From the NCBI GenBank assembly GCA_013695395.1, contig JACDAP010000313.1, positions 1-13,554 of the forward strand: a stretch of 13,554 bases of DNA, written 5' to 3'. Below, in pieces: positions 5,817 to 13,084 of the stretch. Positions within the stretch are counted from its first letter, which is position 1; every line of letters starts with the position of its first letter. The notes under the pieces were generated by a model that saw nothing but the letters and a program-made list of their open reading frames with translations, was not told the DNA's origin and made no database searches. The position numbers were made by a program, and so were the translations under genes. Source of the stretch: Solirubrobacterales bacterium (GTDB lineage: Bacteria; Actinomycetota; Thermoleophilia; Solirubrobacterales; Solirubrobacteraceae).

Positions 5817-6764
5817 ATGGCCACCGCACTCGTGACCGGCGGCGCCGGCTTCCTCGGCTCCCATCTCTGCGACACGCTGCTCGCCCGCGGGCACCGCGTG
5901 ATCTGCGTCGACAACTTCGAGACGGGCAACCTGACGAACATCGAGCACATCCGCGCGCCCGAGTTCGAGGTGATGCACGTCGACATCGTCGAGCCGTTCC
6001 ACGTCGAGGCGCCGGTGGACTACGTCTACCACCTCGCCTCCCCGGCCTCCCCGATCGACTACCTGCGCCTGCCCCTCCACACGCTGAAAGTCGGCTCGCA
6101 CGGCACCCACCACGCGCTCGGCCTCGCCAAGAAGCACCGCGCACGCTTCCTGGTCGCCTCGACGAGCGAGGTCTACGGCGACCCGCAGGTGCACCCGCAG
6201 CCCGAGAGCTACTGGGGCCACGTCAACCCGATCGGCCCGCGAGGCGTCTACGACGAGGCCAAGCGCTACGCCGAGGCGCTCACCATGGCCTATCACCGCC
6301 AGCAGGGCGTGGACACCGCGATCATGCGGATCTTCAACACCTACGGGCCCCGGATGCGCGCGCACGACGGCCGCGCGATCCCGACCTTCCTGCGCCAGGC
6401 GCTCCAGGACCGCCCGATCACCGTCTTCGGATCCGGTGAGCAGACGCGTTCCTTCTGCTACGTCGACGACCTGATCACGGGCATGATCGCGCTGGCCGAG
6501 TCGGGCGAGCACCAGCCGGTCAACATCGGCAACCCGAACGAGTTCACGCTGCTCGAGCTCGCCCAGGAGGTCATCGCGGCGACCGGCTCGAACTCCGAGA
6601 TCGTCCACGAGGCGCTTCCGACCGACGACCCGCAGGTGCGCCGTCCGGACATCACGCGGGCCCAGGAGATCCTCGGCTGGGGGCCGACGGTCGAGCTGAA
6701 GGAAGGGCTGCGGCGAACGATCGACGGCTCCTCTCGCGAGCAACTCGTCGGCTCCCCCAAGTAG
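5817..6764 (+). CDS. uxs: UDP-glucuronate decarboxylase (UDP-xylose synthase)
   Basis: 315 residues of the extended short-chain dehydrogenase family. It uses bound NAD+ to oxidise UDP-glucuronate at C4, lose CO2 and reduce the product to UDP-xylose in the cytoplasm. The N-terminal Rossmann motif is GGAGFLGSH (8-16). The catalytic residues are the TSE triad around 116-118 and the Tyr145/Lys149 pair in YDEAK. The subfamily signature is clear: [19 protein letters not shown], then [13 protein letters not shown] and [19 protein letters not shown], which separates UXS from UDP-glucose 4-epimerases and dTDP-glucose dehydratases. [10 protein letters not shown] near the C-terminus is also typical. It is the first gene of the plus-strand polysaccharide locus, 67 nt before the sugar-phosphate transferase. 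It implies that xylose (or a sugar derived from UDP-xylose) is in the exported glycan. Confidence 0.94.
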   Translation: MATALVTGGAGFLGSHLCDTLLARGHRVICVDNFETGNLTNIEHIRAPEFEVMHVDIVEPFHVEAPVDYVYHLASPASPIDYLRLPLHTLKVGSHGTHHALGLAKKHRARFLVASTSEVYGDPQVHPQPESYWGHVNPIGPRGVYDEAKRYAEALTMAYHRQQGVDTAIMRIFNTYGPRMRAHDGRAIPTFLRQALQDRPITVFGSGEQTRSFCYVDDLITGMIALAESGEHQPVNIGNPNEFTLLELAQEVIAATGSNSEIVHEALPTDDPQVRRPDITRAQEILGWGPTVELKEGLRRTIDGSSREQLVGSPK

Positions 6765-6790
6765 CTTCCTGGCGACGCACTTGCGGTGAA

Positions 6791-6806
6791 CCCCGTTACT
6801 TCGGGG
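6791..6806 (+). other. Short GC hairpin between the uxs and transferase genes
   Basis: ccccg and cgggg flank ttactt in the 67-nt gap. The 5-bp stem could be a weak attenuator or a processing site. The gap also ends in a Shine-Dalgarno for the next gene, so the two genes may be co-transcribed. Confidence 0.25.
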
Positions 6807-6819
6807 CTCGGGCGGCGTT

Positions 6820-6824
6820 GAGGG
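6820..6824 (+). promoter_or_regulatory. Ribosome binding site of the sugar-phosphate transferase gene
   Basis: GAGGG, 7 nt before ATG 6832. It fixes the start and suggests that this gene is translated from a leadered, probably polycistronic mRNA. Confidence 0.6.
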
Positions 6825-6831
6825 TAGGTGA

Positions 6832-8349
6832 ATGCCGGTGCACGAGGCAGCCCAGGCGCAGGAGACCGACAGCCCCCCGCTCGTCCGGCTGCCCCTGCCC
6901 GAGCGCGACGTGCGCGCGAAGCGCCCGGCCCTGCTGCGCTACGTGCTCAAGCTGGACACCGCCCGCCGGCTCTTCCGCGTGGTCAGCCTGCTGGTCCTGG
7001 ACTTCGCCACGCTCTTCGCCGCGATCTTCACCGCGCTGGCCCTGAAGGCGGCACTGCTCGACGACTGGAACCCGAGCGCCTCGCTGCAGGAGACCAAGGA
7101 CACGATCTCCTTCGCCTACCTGATCGCCGCGCTCCTCTTCGCCCGCTCCGCGCTCTACGCCGAGCGCTCAGCCCGCCCGGGCCTCACCCGCATCGTCGGC
7201 TCGCTCTTCCAGACGACGATGGTCACCCTCGTCTTCGCGCTCGTCAACGGCGAGACGTTCTCGAGCTACTACATCTTCTACGGGACGCTGTTCTTCGCCG
7301 TCCTCTACGTCTCGACCGCGCGCTGGGCCTACGAGCAGGTCACCGGGGCCGTGCTCAAGGCGGCGGGCTACGAGCGGCGGGCGGTGCTCGTGGGCACCGG
7401 GCAGCACATCGAGGCGGTCGCGCACGCGATGCTCGACGCCCCTGATCACACCGGGGTCACCGTCGTGGGCTTCATCTCGCTGACCCCGCGGCCCGACAAC
7501 GGCCTGCGCTCCCTCGGCACGCTCGAGGAGATCGAGGCGGTCCTCGCCGAGCACCGCCTCGACGAGGTGATCATCGCCGACCCGGACTTCCCGGAGCAGG
7601 AGGCCGTCGACCTCGTCGACCGCTGCCATCAGAGGGGCGTCCGCGTGCGGGTCGCTCCGTCGACGATGGAGATCCTCATCCACCGGGCCGAGTTCGTGCC
7701 CGGACAGTCGGTGCCGCTGTTCAAGCTCAAGCCGCCGGTCTTCGAGGGGATCGACTACGCCGTCAAGCGGGCCTTCGACGTGGTCCTGAGCGCGCTCATC
7801 CTGCTCGCGCTCGCCCCGATGCTGCTGGCGATCAGCCTCGCAGTGGCGATCAGCTCGCGCGGGCCGGTCTTCTACCGCTCGGTCCGGCCGGGGATCGGCA
7901 GGCTGCCCTTCAACTGCCTGAAGTTCCGGACCATGTATCACGACGCCGACCAGCGCCAGGCCGACCTCGAATCGCTCAACGAGGCCAAGGGGGCGCTCTT
8001 CAAGATCCGGGCCGATCCGCGGATGACCCGGGTCGGGCGGTTCCTGCGCAAGTACTCACTGGACGAGCTGCCCCAGCTCGTCAACGTCGTGCGCGGCGAG
8101 ATGTCGCTCGTCGGCCCGCGGCCGCTGCCCCAGCGCGACTTCGACCGGCTCGAGGACTGGCACAAGAAGCGCTACCTCGTGCTGCCCGGGATCACGGGGC
8201 TCTGGCAGGTCTCCGGTCGCTCCGAGCTCGACTTCGACGACCTCGTGCGGCTCGACTTCCTCTACCTCGAGCGCTGGTCGCCGTTCCTGGACCTGACGAT
8301 CCTCCTGAAGACGATCCCCGCCGTGCTGACCCGGCGCGGAGCCTTCTGA
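6832..8349 (+). CDS. Polyprenyl-phosphate sugar-1-phosphate transferase (WcaJ/CpsE-type)
   Basis: 505 residues. It transfers a sugar-1-phosphate from a UDP-sugar to undecaprenyl phosphate at the inner face of the membrane, the first committed step of exopolysaccharide or O-antigen assembly. The N-terminal half has about four membrane helices (roughly 47-70, 92-110, 120-138 and 146-165), then a Rossmann-like domain (about 180-290; RRAVLVGTG). The C-terminal catalytic domain begins at YAVKRAFDVVLSALILLALA, whose helix is membrane-embedded. It continues with the family motifs LKFRTMYHDAD, ADPRMTRVGRFLRKYSLDEL, PQLVNVVRGEMSLVGPRP and PGITGLWQVSGR. Length and order match the full-size family. The sugar cannot be read from the sequence; glucose or galactose is usual. 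The gene ends in TGA overlapping the probable CTG start of the next gene. Confidence 0.94.
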   Translation: MPVHEAAQAQETDSPPLVRLPLPERDVRAKRPALLRYVLKLDTARRLFRVVSLLVLDFATLFAAIFTALALKAALLDDWNPSASLQETKDTISFAYLIAALLFARSALYAERSARPGLTRIVGSLFQTTMVTLVFALVNGETFSSYYIFYGTLFFAVLYVSTARWAYEQVTGAVLKAAGYERRAVLVGTGQHIEAVAHAMLDAPDHTGVTVVGFISLTPRPDNGLRSLGTLEEIEAVLAEHRLDEVIIADPDFPEQEAVDLVDRCHQRGVRVRVAPSTMEILIHRAEFVPGQSVPLFKLKPPVFEGIDYAVKRAFDVVLSALILLALAPMLLAISLAVAISSRGPVFYRSVRPGIGRLPFNCLKFRTMYHDADQRQADLESLNEAKGALFKIRADPRMTRVGRFLRKYSLDELPQLVNVVRGEMSLVGPRPLPQRDFDRLEDWHKKRYLVLPGITGLWQVSGRSELDFDDLVRLDFLYLERWSPFLDLTILLKTIPAVLTRRGAF

Positions 8350-9407
8350 GCCCGAGCACCACGCGCACCGCGCTGATCGTCGCGGCGATCGTCGTGGTCG
8401 CCGGCGTCGCGGCGCTGCTCCTGCGTGGGGTGAAGGAGGACGCGCCGCGGGCGGTCACGCTCCCGGGCGTGCTCCGCGAGGAGGCGGGCACGCGCCTGGC
8501 CGTGGGGACCGCCGTGCGCGACGAGCCGCTGCGCGAGGAGCGCGGGTACCGCACCGTGCTCGCGCGGCAGTTCTCGTCGGTGACGCCCGAGAACGCGATG
8601 AAGTGGGCGGTCCTCGAGCCCGAGCGCGGAAAGCTCGACTGGTCCGCAGCCGACCGGCTCGTGGACTTCGCGGTCGAGCACGGCCAGGCGGTCCGCGGCC
8701 ACACGCTCGTCTGGTATTCGCAGAACCCCGCCTGGGTCGAGGGCTTGAAGGGGGCGCAGCTGCGGCAGGCGGTGCGGGAGCACATCCGCACCGTGGTCGG
8801 TCGGTACCGGCGGAAGGTCGCCGTCTGGGACGTGGTCAACGAGCCCTTCGAGGACGACGGTACCCGGCGGAAGTCGGTCTTCCAGCGTGAGCTCGGCGAC
8901 GGGTGGGCCGAGGACGCCCTGCGGACCGCCCGGACGGCGGATGCGCAGGCGAAGCTCTACATCAACGAGATCGGGGCCGAGGCGCCGGGGCCGAAGGCGG
9001 ATGCGTACTTCGCCCTCGCGCAGGACCTCCTGGCCCGCGGTGTCCCGCTCGACGGCGTCGGCTTCCAGGCCCACTTCAGCGAGAGCGGTGTGCCGGACGG
9101 GTTCCGGGAGAACCTGGAGCGCTTCGCCGCGCTCGGCCTGGACGTGGCGATCACCGAGGCCGACGTCGCGCTCGAGGAACCCGCCGACGCCGCCGCGCTC
9201 CGCCTGCAGGCCCGGGTCTATGAGGAGGTGGCCCGGACCTGCCTGGCGATCGAGCGCTGCGTCTCGCTCACCGTCTGGGGCTTCACCGACCGGTTCTCGT
9301 GGATCCCCGAGACCCAGCCGGGGCGCGGTGAGGCGACGCTGCTCGACGAGCGGTTGGGGCCCAAGCGCGCATTCCGCGAGGTGCTCCGAGTGCTGGAGGG
9401 GCGGTAG
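8346..9407 (+). CDS. Membrane-anchored GH10 glycoside hydrolase (endo-1,4-beta-xylanase family)
   Basis: 353 residues if started at CTG 8346. An N-terminal SPSTTR is followed by one hydrophobic helix (about 9-27, TALIVAAIVVVAGVAALLL), so the enzyme is probably anchored outside the membrane. The GH10 barrel follows: ENAMKW (82-87, substrate-binding Asn and Lys), GHTLVWYSQNPAW (118-130), WDVVNEP with acid/base Glu166, VGFQAHF, ITEAD with nucleophile Glu271, a Cys299/Cys305 pair and WGFTDRFSW (311-319). All catalytic residues are present, but the usual His after HTLVW is Tyr124. No carbohydrate-binding module is attached. The only GTG (8394) would cut into the hydrophobic helix and lacks a ribosome binding site; CTG 8346 overlaps the upstream stop and has GGAG just before it. 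In this locus it probably trims a self-made xylose-containing polymer, rather than feeding on plant xylan. Confidence 0.9.
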   Translation: MSPSTTRTALIVAAIVVVAGVAALLLRGVKEDAPRAVTLPGVLREEAGTRLAVGTAVRDEPLREERGYRTVLARQFSSVTPENAMKWAVLEPERGKLDWSAADRLVDFAVEHGQAVRGHTLVWYSQNPAWVEGLKGAQLRQAVREHIRTVVGRYRRKVAVWDVVNEPFEDDGTRRKSVFQRELGDGWAEDALRTARTADAQAKLYINEIGAEAPGPKADAYFALAQDLLARGVPLDGVGFQAHFSESGVPDGFRENLERFAALGLDVAITEADVALEEPADAAALRLQARVYEEVARTCLAIERCVSLTVWGFTDRFSWIPETQPGRGEATLLDERLGPKRAFREVLRVLEGR

Positions 9408-9435
9408 GAACGAGAGGCCCGGGTACGCCTCGGGG

Positions 9436-10113
9436 ATGGCCTCCGACTACGCAGCGATCATCTTCGACGTCGACGGGACCCTGATCTCCAGCGGCGGGGC
9501 GGGCGGTCGCTCCTGGGATCACGCGGCCCGCCGCCTCTACGGGCAGGAGGCCGACATCACCGAGTTCACCGACACCGGGATGACCGACCCCGAGGTCGCG
9601 ACCGAGGTCTTCAGGTACGTGCACGATCGGGAGCCCTCGCGGCAGGAGCTCTCCACGCTCATCGCCGCGTACCTGTGGTTCGTGCCCGACCTCGTCGCGG
9701 CGTCCGAGGGCTACGAAGTGCTGCCGGGCGCGCGGGAGACGCTCGAGCGACTCGGGGAGCAGGGGATGCCGGTGGGGATCGTGACCGGCGCCGTCGAGGC
9801 GGCCTGCCACGTCAAGCTCGGCCGTGGCGGGCTCAACGCGCTCCTGGCCTTCGGCGGATTCGGCTCGGACGCGCCGGCGCGGGAGGAGATCCTGCGGATC
9901 GCCCTGGACCGGGCCGGGACGTACGTGGGGCGGGAGCTCGCGCCCGAGGAGTGCCTGGTGGTGGGCGACACGCCGAAGGACGTCGAGGCGGCCAAGCGGG
10001 TCGGCTGCCCGTCGCTGGCGGTCGCCTCCCACAAGTACGGGCGCGAGGAGCTCGCCGAGGCGAACCCCACCCACCTGCTCGACGCGCTCACGGAGCCCCT
10101 CCCTGGCCGTTGA
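9436..10113 (+). CDS. HAD-superfamily phosphatase (phosphoglycolate phosphatase-like)
   Basis: 225 residues from ATG 9436. Motif I is FDVDGT with nucleophile Asp11 and Asp13, motif II is VTGAV (Thr117), the motif III lysine is probably Lys127, and motif IV is GDTPKDVEAA (Asp178 and Asp182). The helical cap between residues 20 and 95 places it in the Gph/beta-phosphoglucomutase-like branch. It would hydrolyse a small phosphorylated metabolite in the cytoplasm; the substrate cannot be told from sequence. It lies in the same direction inside the polysaccharide locus, 28 nt after the hydrolase and 37 nt before the permease, so removing phosphate from a sugar phosphate is attractive, but it may be an unrelated housekeeping gene. 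TACGCC ends 6 nt before the ATG, a weak leaderless-type signal. Confidence 0.88.
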   Translation: MASDYAAIIFDVDGTLISSGGAGGRSWDHAARRLYGQEADITEFTDTGMTDPEVATEVFRYVHDREPSRQELSTLIAAYLWFVPDLVAASEGYEVLPGARETLERLGEQGMPVGIVTGAVEAACHVKLGRGGLNALLAFGGFGSDAPAREEILRIALDRAGTYVGRELAPEECLVVGDTPKDVEAAKRVGCPSLAVASHKYGREELAEANPTHLLDALTEPLPGR

Positions 10114-10150
10114 GCTCGCTTCGTGCCCGAGGCGCGACAATGGTCGGCGC

Positions 10151-10927
10151 ATGGCCGAGTACCTCCGCTTCCGCTTCCTCTTCGAGCAGATGGTCCGGCG
10201 CGAGCTGCGCCAGAAGTACCAGGGCTCGCTGCTCGGCCTCGCCTGGTACCTGGTCAACCCGCTGGTCCTCATGGGTGCCTACTACCTGATGTTCGGGGTG
10301 GTGTTCGATCAGACCTCCGAGCCCGACTACCCGCTGTTCCTGATGGTCGGCCTGATCGTGTGGATGTTCTTCTCGCAGTCGCTGCTCGGCGCGGCGCCCT
10401 CGCTGCTCGACCAGGGCTCGCTCATCCGCAAGGCGCGTTTCCCGCGGGAGTCGATCCCCGCGGCCGTGGTCACCGTCCAGATGGTCACCTTCTGCGCGGT
10501 GCTCGTGCTCGTCGGGGCGGTGACCGTCGCCTACCGCGGGACGGCCTCGCCGGCCCTGCTGCTGCTGCCGTTCGTCCTGCTCGCGCTCTACGTCTTCGCG
10601 CTCGGTCTCGGGCTCGCGGTCTCCGTCCTGCACGCCTACTTCCGCGACGTGGCTCCGATTCTCGGCGCGATCCTGCTGCCCTGGTTCTTCCTCTCACCGA
10701 TCTTCTTCCGGCCCGAGCGGATCACCGAGCAGCCTGCCGCCCGGTTCGTGCTCGAGTGGGTCAACCCGATCGCCCCGTTCATCGAGGGGGTCCGAGCGAT
10801 CATCTACGGCGGGAGCGCGCCGTCGCTCGCCACGCTCGCCTACGTGGTCGTGGCTGCGGGGCTGGCGCTGCTGGTCGGCCGGACGCTCTTCGCGCGACTG
10901 CAGGGCGAGCTCGCCGTCGTCGTCTGA
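10151..10927 (+). CDS. wzm: ABC-2 polysaccharide export permease (Wzm/TagG type)
   Basis: 258 residues with about six membrane helices, the standard size for the membrane half of an O-antigen/teichoic-acid exporter. The cytoplasmic amphipathic start reads FLFEQMVRRELRQKYQGSLL, followed by GLAWYLVNPLVLMGAYYLMF. The characteristic HAYFRDVAPILG and LPWFFLSPIFF segments precede the periplasmic loop, and NPIAPFIEGVRAIIYGG precedes the last helix. It dimerises and works with the ATPase encoded 22 nt downstream to move lipid-linked glycan across the membrane. ATG 10151 gives the normal N-terminus; the open frame upstream is shadow sequence inside the HAD gene. GACAAT, 9 nt before the ATG, is a weak -10-like match. 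Confidence 0.94.
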   Translation: MAEYLRFRFLFEQMVRRELRQKYQGSLLGLAWYLVNPLVLMGAYYLMFGVVFDQTSEPDYPLFLMVGLIVWMFFSQSLLGAAPSLLDQGSLIRKARFPRESIPAAVVTVQMVTFCAVLVLVGAVTVAYRGTASPALLLLPFVLLALYVFALGLGLAVSVLHAYFRDVAPILGAILLPWFFLSPIFFRPERITEQPAARFVLEWVNPIAPFIEGVRAIIYGGSAPSLATLAYVVVAAGLALLVGRTLFARLQGELAVVV

Positions 10928-10937
10928 AGGACTTGGC

Positions 10938-10943
10938 GATACT
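10938..10943 (+). promoter_or_regulatory. -10-like GATACT before the export ATPase gene
   Basis: The hexamer ends 6 nt before GTG 10950. The intervening cggagg looks like a Shine-Dalgarno but abuts the GTG with no spacing, which is poor for ribosome binding. An internal leaderless promoter is therefore possible. Confidence 0.35.
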
Positions 10944-10949
10944 CGGAGG

Positions 10950-11705
10950 GTGCAGTCCGTCCGCCCTGGGGAGATCGTGCTCGACGCCGCCAGCCGCGCG
11001 TTCTCGGTTCGGGCCGACCGCGGGCGCACGCTGAAGGAGCTCGTGCTCCGGCGCGCCGGCTCCGGCCCCCCGCCGGTCCGCGCCCTCGACGAGGTCTCGC
11101 TGCGGATCGAGCCGGGGGAGACGGTCGGGGTCGTCGGGCGCAACGGCGCGGGGAAGTCCTCGACGCTGAAGGTGCTGGCGGGGATCATCCCGCTCGACGC
11201 GGGGACGGTGACCGCGGGGGGGAACGTCGTCTCGCTGCTCGAGCTCGGCGCGGGCTTCGGCCGCGACTTCTCGGGCCGGGAGAACATCCTGATGGTCGGC
11301 GCGCTCCACGGGCTCGACCGCGCGCAGATCGAGGCGGTGACCCCGGACATCGTCGCGTTCTCCGAGCTCGGCGACTTCATCGAGGCGCCGGTCAAGACCT
11401 ACTCGAGCGGGATGTTCGTCCGGCTCGGCTTCGCCATCGCCGCGCACCTGAGCGCCGACACGCTGCTCATCGATGAGGTGCTCGCGGTGGGCGACGAGGC
11501 CTTCCAGCGCAAGTGCGAGGCGCGGATCGCCGAGGCGGTCGCCGGTGGGGCGACGCTCGTGCTCGTCTCCCACGACGCCGCCCTGGTGGAGCGGACCTGC
11601 GAGCGGGTCGTCGTCCTCGACGGGGGGCGCGTGCAGTTCGACGGCCCGGCCCCCGAGGGCATGGCCTTCTATCACCGTACGATGGGCACGCCGGTGGCGG
11701 TGTGA
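10950..11705 (+). CDS. wzt: ABC polysaccharide export ATPase (Wzt/TagH type), no glycan-binding tail
   Basis: 251 residues, the nucleotide-binding half of the exporter. Walker A is GRNGAGKS (63-70), the Q-loop region follows SLLELGAGF, the signature is the export-family form YSSGM (151-155), Walker B is TLLIDE (171-176) with EVLAVGDE, and the switch His is His208 in SHD. FGRDFSGRENI is typical of the Wzt/TagH/RfbE group. The protein ends soon after the ATPase core. It lacks the C-terminal beta-sandwich that some Wzt proteins use to recognise a capped chain, so export should not depend on a terminal cap being read by Wzt. GTG 10950 follows the permease stop by 22 nt, and the TGA overlaps the next GTG (GTGA). 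Confidence 0.95.
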   Translation: MQSVRPGEIVLDAASRAFSVRADRGRTLKELVLRRAGSGPPPVRALDEVSLRIEPGETVGVVGRNGAGKSSTLKVLAGIIPLDAGTVTAGGNVVSLLELGAGFGRDFSGRENILMVGALHGLDRAQIEAVTPDIVAFSELGDFIEAPVKTYSSGMFVRLGFAIAAHLSADTLLIDEVLAVGDEAFQRKCEARIAEAVAGGATLVLVSHDAALVERTCERVVVLDGGRVQFDGPAPEGMAFYHRTMGTPVAV

Positions 11706-12067
11706 GGCCCGAAGAGGCCCTGGCGAGGGCGCGGGAACGCGCGGCGGCGGCCCGCGCGGCCGGCGGCTATGAGGACCCGGGCGGCTTCACGATCGAGCCG
11801 CGCGAGCGGATCGGGACCGATCAGCTCATGGAGTGGGCCGTCCTCGAGCCGGACGAGTCGATCATGCACTCCACGCGGCGCTTCGGCGCTCCGATCACCT
11901 GGATCAAGCAGAGGCTCGTCCACGTGCTGCGCCAGTACCACGGTGAGCTGACCGCCGACCAGACCCGCTTCAACATGCATCTGCTGATCCACGTCGCCGA
12001 GCTCGAGGACCGGCTGGCCCGGGTGGAGGCCGAGCGGGACGCGCTGCGGGTGGACGCGGACGCGTGA
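11702..12067 (+). CDS. Small coiled-coil protein of the polysaccharide locus, unknown function
   Basis: 121 residues from GTG 11702, whose start overlaps the ATPase stop by 4 nt (GTGA); its own stop overlaps the next gene the same way. An Ala/Arg-rich helix (2-20) is followed by a Gly-rich linker and a conserved-looking core, WAVLEPDESIMHSTRRFG. Then comes an amphipathic basic stretch (APITWIKQRLVHVLRQYHGE) and the segment LTADQTRFNMHLL, ending in a heptad-like coiled coil (about 93-117, ELEDRLARVEAERDALRV). I recall similar STRR...QTRFN-plus-coiled-coil segments at the N-termini of methyltransferases and near glycosyltransferases in actinobacterial glycan loci, so it may be a free-standing version of an assembly or membrane-docking module. 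There is no signal peptide and no catalytic motif. Coupling to wzt and the GT4 gene supports expression; the role is unknown. Confidence 0.8.
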   Translation: MRPEEALARARERAAAARAAGGYEDPGGFTIEPRERIGTDQLMEWAVLEPDESIMHSTRRFGAPITWIKQRLVHVLRQYHGELTADQTRFNMHLLIHVAELEDRLARVEAERDALRVDADA

Positions 12068-13080
12068 ACGTCCACCAGGTCCTCAGCGGGGCGGGCCCGC
12101 ACGACGCGGTCTCCAACCAGGCGCGCGCCTTCCGCGGGCTCTTCGGCCAGTGGGGGTGGGGAGGCCAGGACGTCGCCGCCGGGATCGACCCCCGGGTGGG
12201 CCGATCCTTCGCGCCGCTCGCCGCGCTCGCCCCCGCACCGGGCGACACGCTGCTCATCCACTACTCGGCGTACGCGCCGAAGCTCCGCGGCGTGCTGGAG
12301 CGGCCGGAGCGCAAGGTGCTGCTCAGCCACAACGTCACGCCGGCCCGCTGGTTCTGGGATTACGAGCCGCGGATCGCGATCCAGTGCGCGCTCGGCCGCC
12401 AGCAGCTGCCGGAGTACGCCGCACGCTGCGAGGTCGTCGCGGGGGTGAGCGCCTTCAATGCGGCCGAGCTCGGCTCCGACCGCGTCGTCCCGATTCTGTT
12501 CGATCCCGCAGGCCTGGGCGCACCGCGGACGCAGGAGCCTGCCGGCCCGCCGAACCTCCTCTTCGTCGGTCGGCTCGCACCCCACAAGCGGCAGGACGAG
12601 CTGATTCGCCTGGTCGTCCTGCTCCGGGCCAACGGGGTGCCGGACGCACGCCTCACGCTGGTCGGGGAGCCGATGAAGCCCTGGTACCTCGAGGAGCTCC
12701 GGCGGCTCGCGGGCATGCTCGCCCCGGGCGCGGTCACGTTCAAGACGGGGCTCACCACCGCCGAGCTCGCCGCCGAGTACCGCGCCGCCTCGCTCTTCGT
12801 CGGGCTCTCCGAGCACGAGGGCTTCTGCATCCCGCTGCTGGAGGCCTTCCACGTCGGCGTCCCGGTGATCGTGCGGCCGGTCGGCGGGACCCCGGAGGTG
12901 GCCGGCGACGCGGCGCTGTTCGCCTCCGACCCGGACCTCGCCGTCACCGCCGAGCTCTGCCGATTGGCCCTGGAGGACACGGAGCTCCGCGCCACCCTGC
13001 GCGAGCGCGGCGCGGCGCGGGTCGCGCACTTCGCGCACGGCCCGGTCGCGGCGCAGCTGCGCGCGCTGCTGGATCGCTAG
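12064..13080 (+). CDS. Glycosyltransferase family 4 (GT-B fold)
   Basis: 338 residues from GTG 12064, overlapping the previous stop by 4 nt. The GT-B fold is indicated by an N-terminal domain with LLSHNVTPARWFWDYEPR, the hinge NLLFVGRLAPHKRQDELI (Arg170 and Lys175 would contact the donor phosphates), and the EX7E motif in SEHEGFCIPLLEA (Glu252 and Glu260), followed by GVPVIVRPVGGTPEVAGD. It is a retaining cytoplasmic enzyme that would add a sugar to the lipid-linked glycan; donor and acceptor are not readable. It is the only chain-extending glycosyltransferase in the window, so either the repeat is simple or others lie elsewhere. It is probably the last gene of the operon, ending 19 nt before a strong hairpin. 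Confidence 0.93.
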   Translation: MNVHQVLSGAGPHDAVSNQARAFRGLFGQWGWGGQDVAAGIDPRVGRSFAPLAALAPAPGDTLLIHYSAYAPKLRGVLERPERKVLLSHNVTPARWFWDYEPRIAIQCALGRQQLPEYAARCEVVAGVSAFNAAELGSDRVVPILFDPAGLGAPRTQEPAGPPNLLFVGRLAPHKRQDELIRLVVLLRANGVPDARLTLVGEPMKPWYLEELRRLAGMLAPGAVTFKTGLTTAELAAEYRAASLFVGLSEHEGFCIPLLEAFHVGVPVIVRPVGGTPEVAGDAALFASDPDLAVTAELCRLALEDTELRATLRERGAARVAHFAHGPVAAQLRALLDR

Positions 13081-13084
13081 ACGC

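Noticed and set aside
4902..6743. A 613-residue minus-strand open frame
   Set aside because: It is antisense to the UDP-xylose synthase gene and out of frame with ferritin. Its composition is shadow-like, and the true genes in the other frames carry full motif sets.
8598..11853. Similar 26-nt stretches encoding M-K/E-WAVLEP in the GH10 gene (8598) and in the coiled-coil gene (11828)
   Set aside because: The match is short, has four mismatches, and is explained by a shared heptapeptide plus codon bias. Flanking residues are unrelated, so a repeat or fusion event is not supported.
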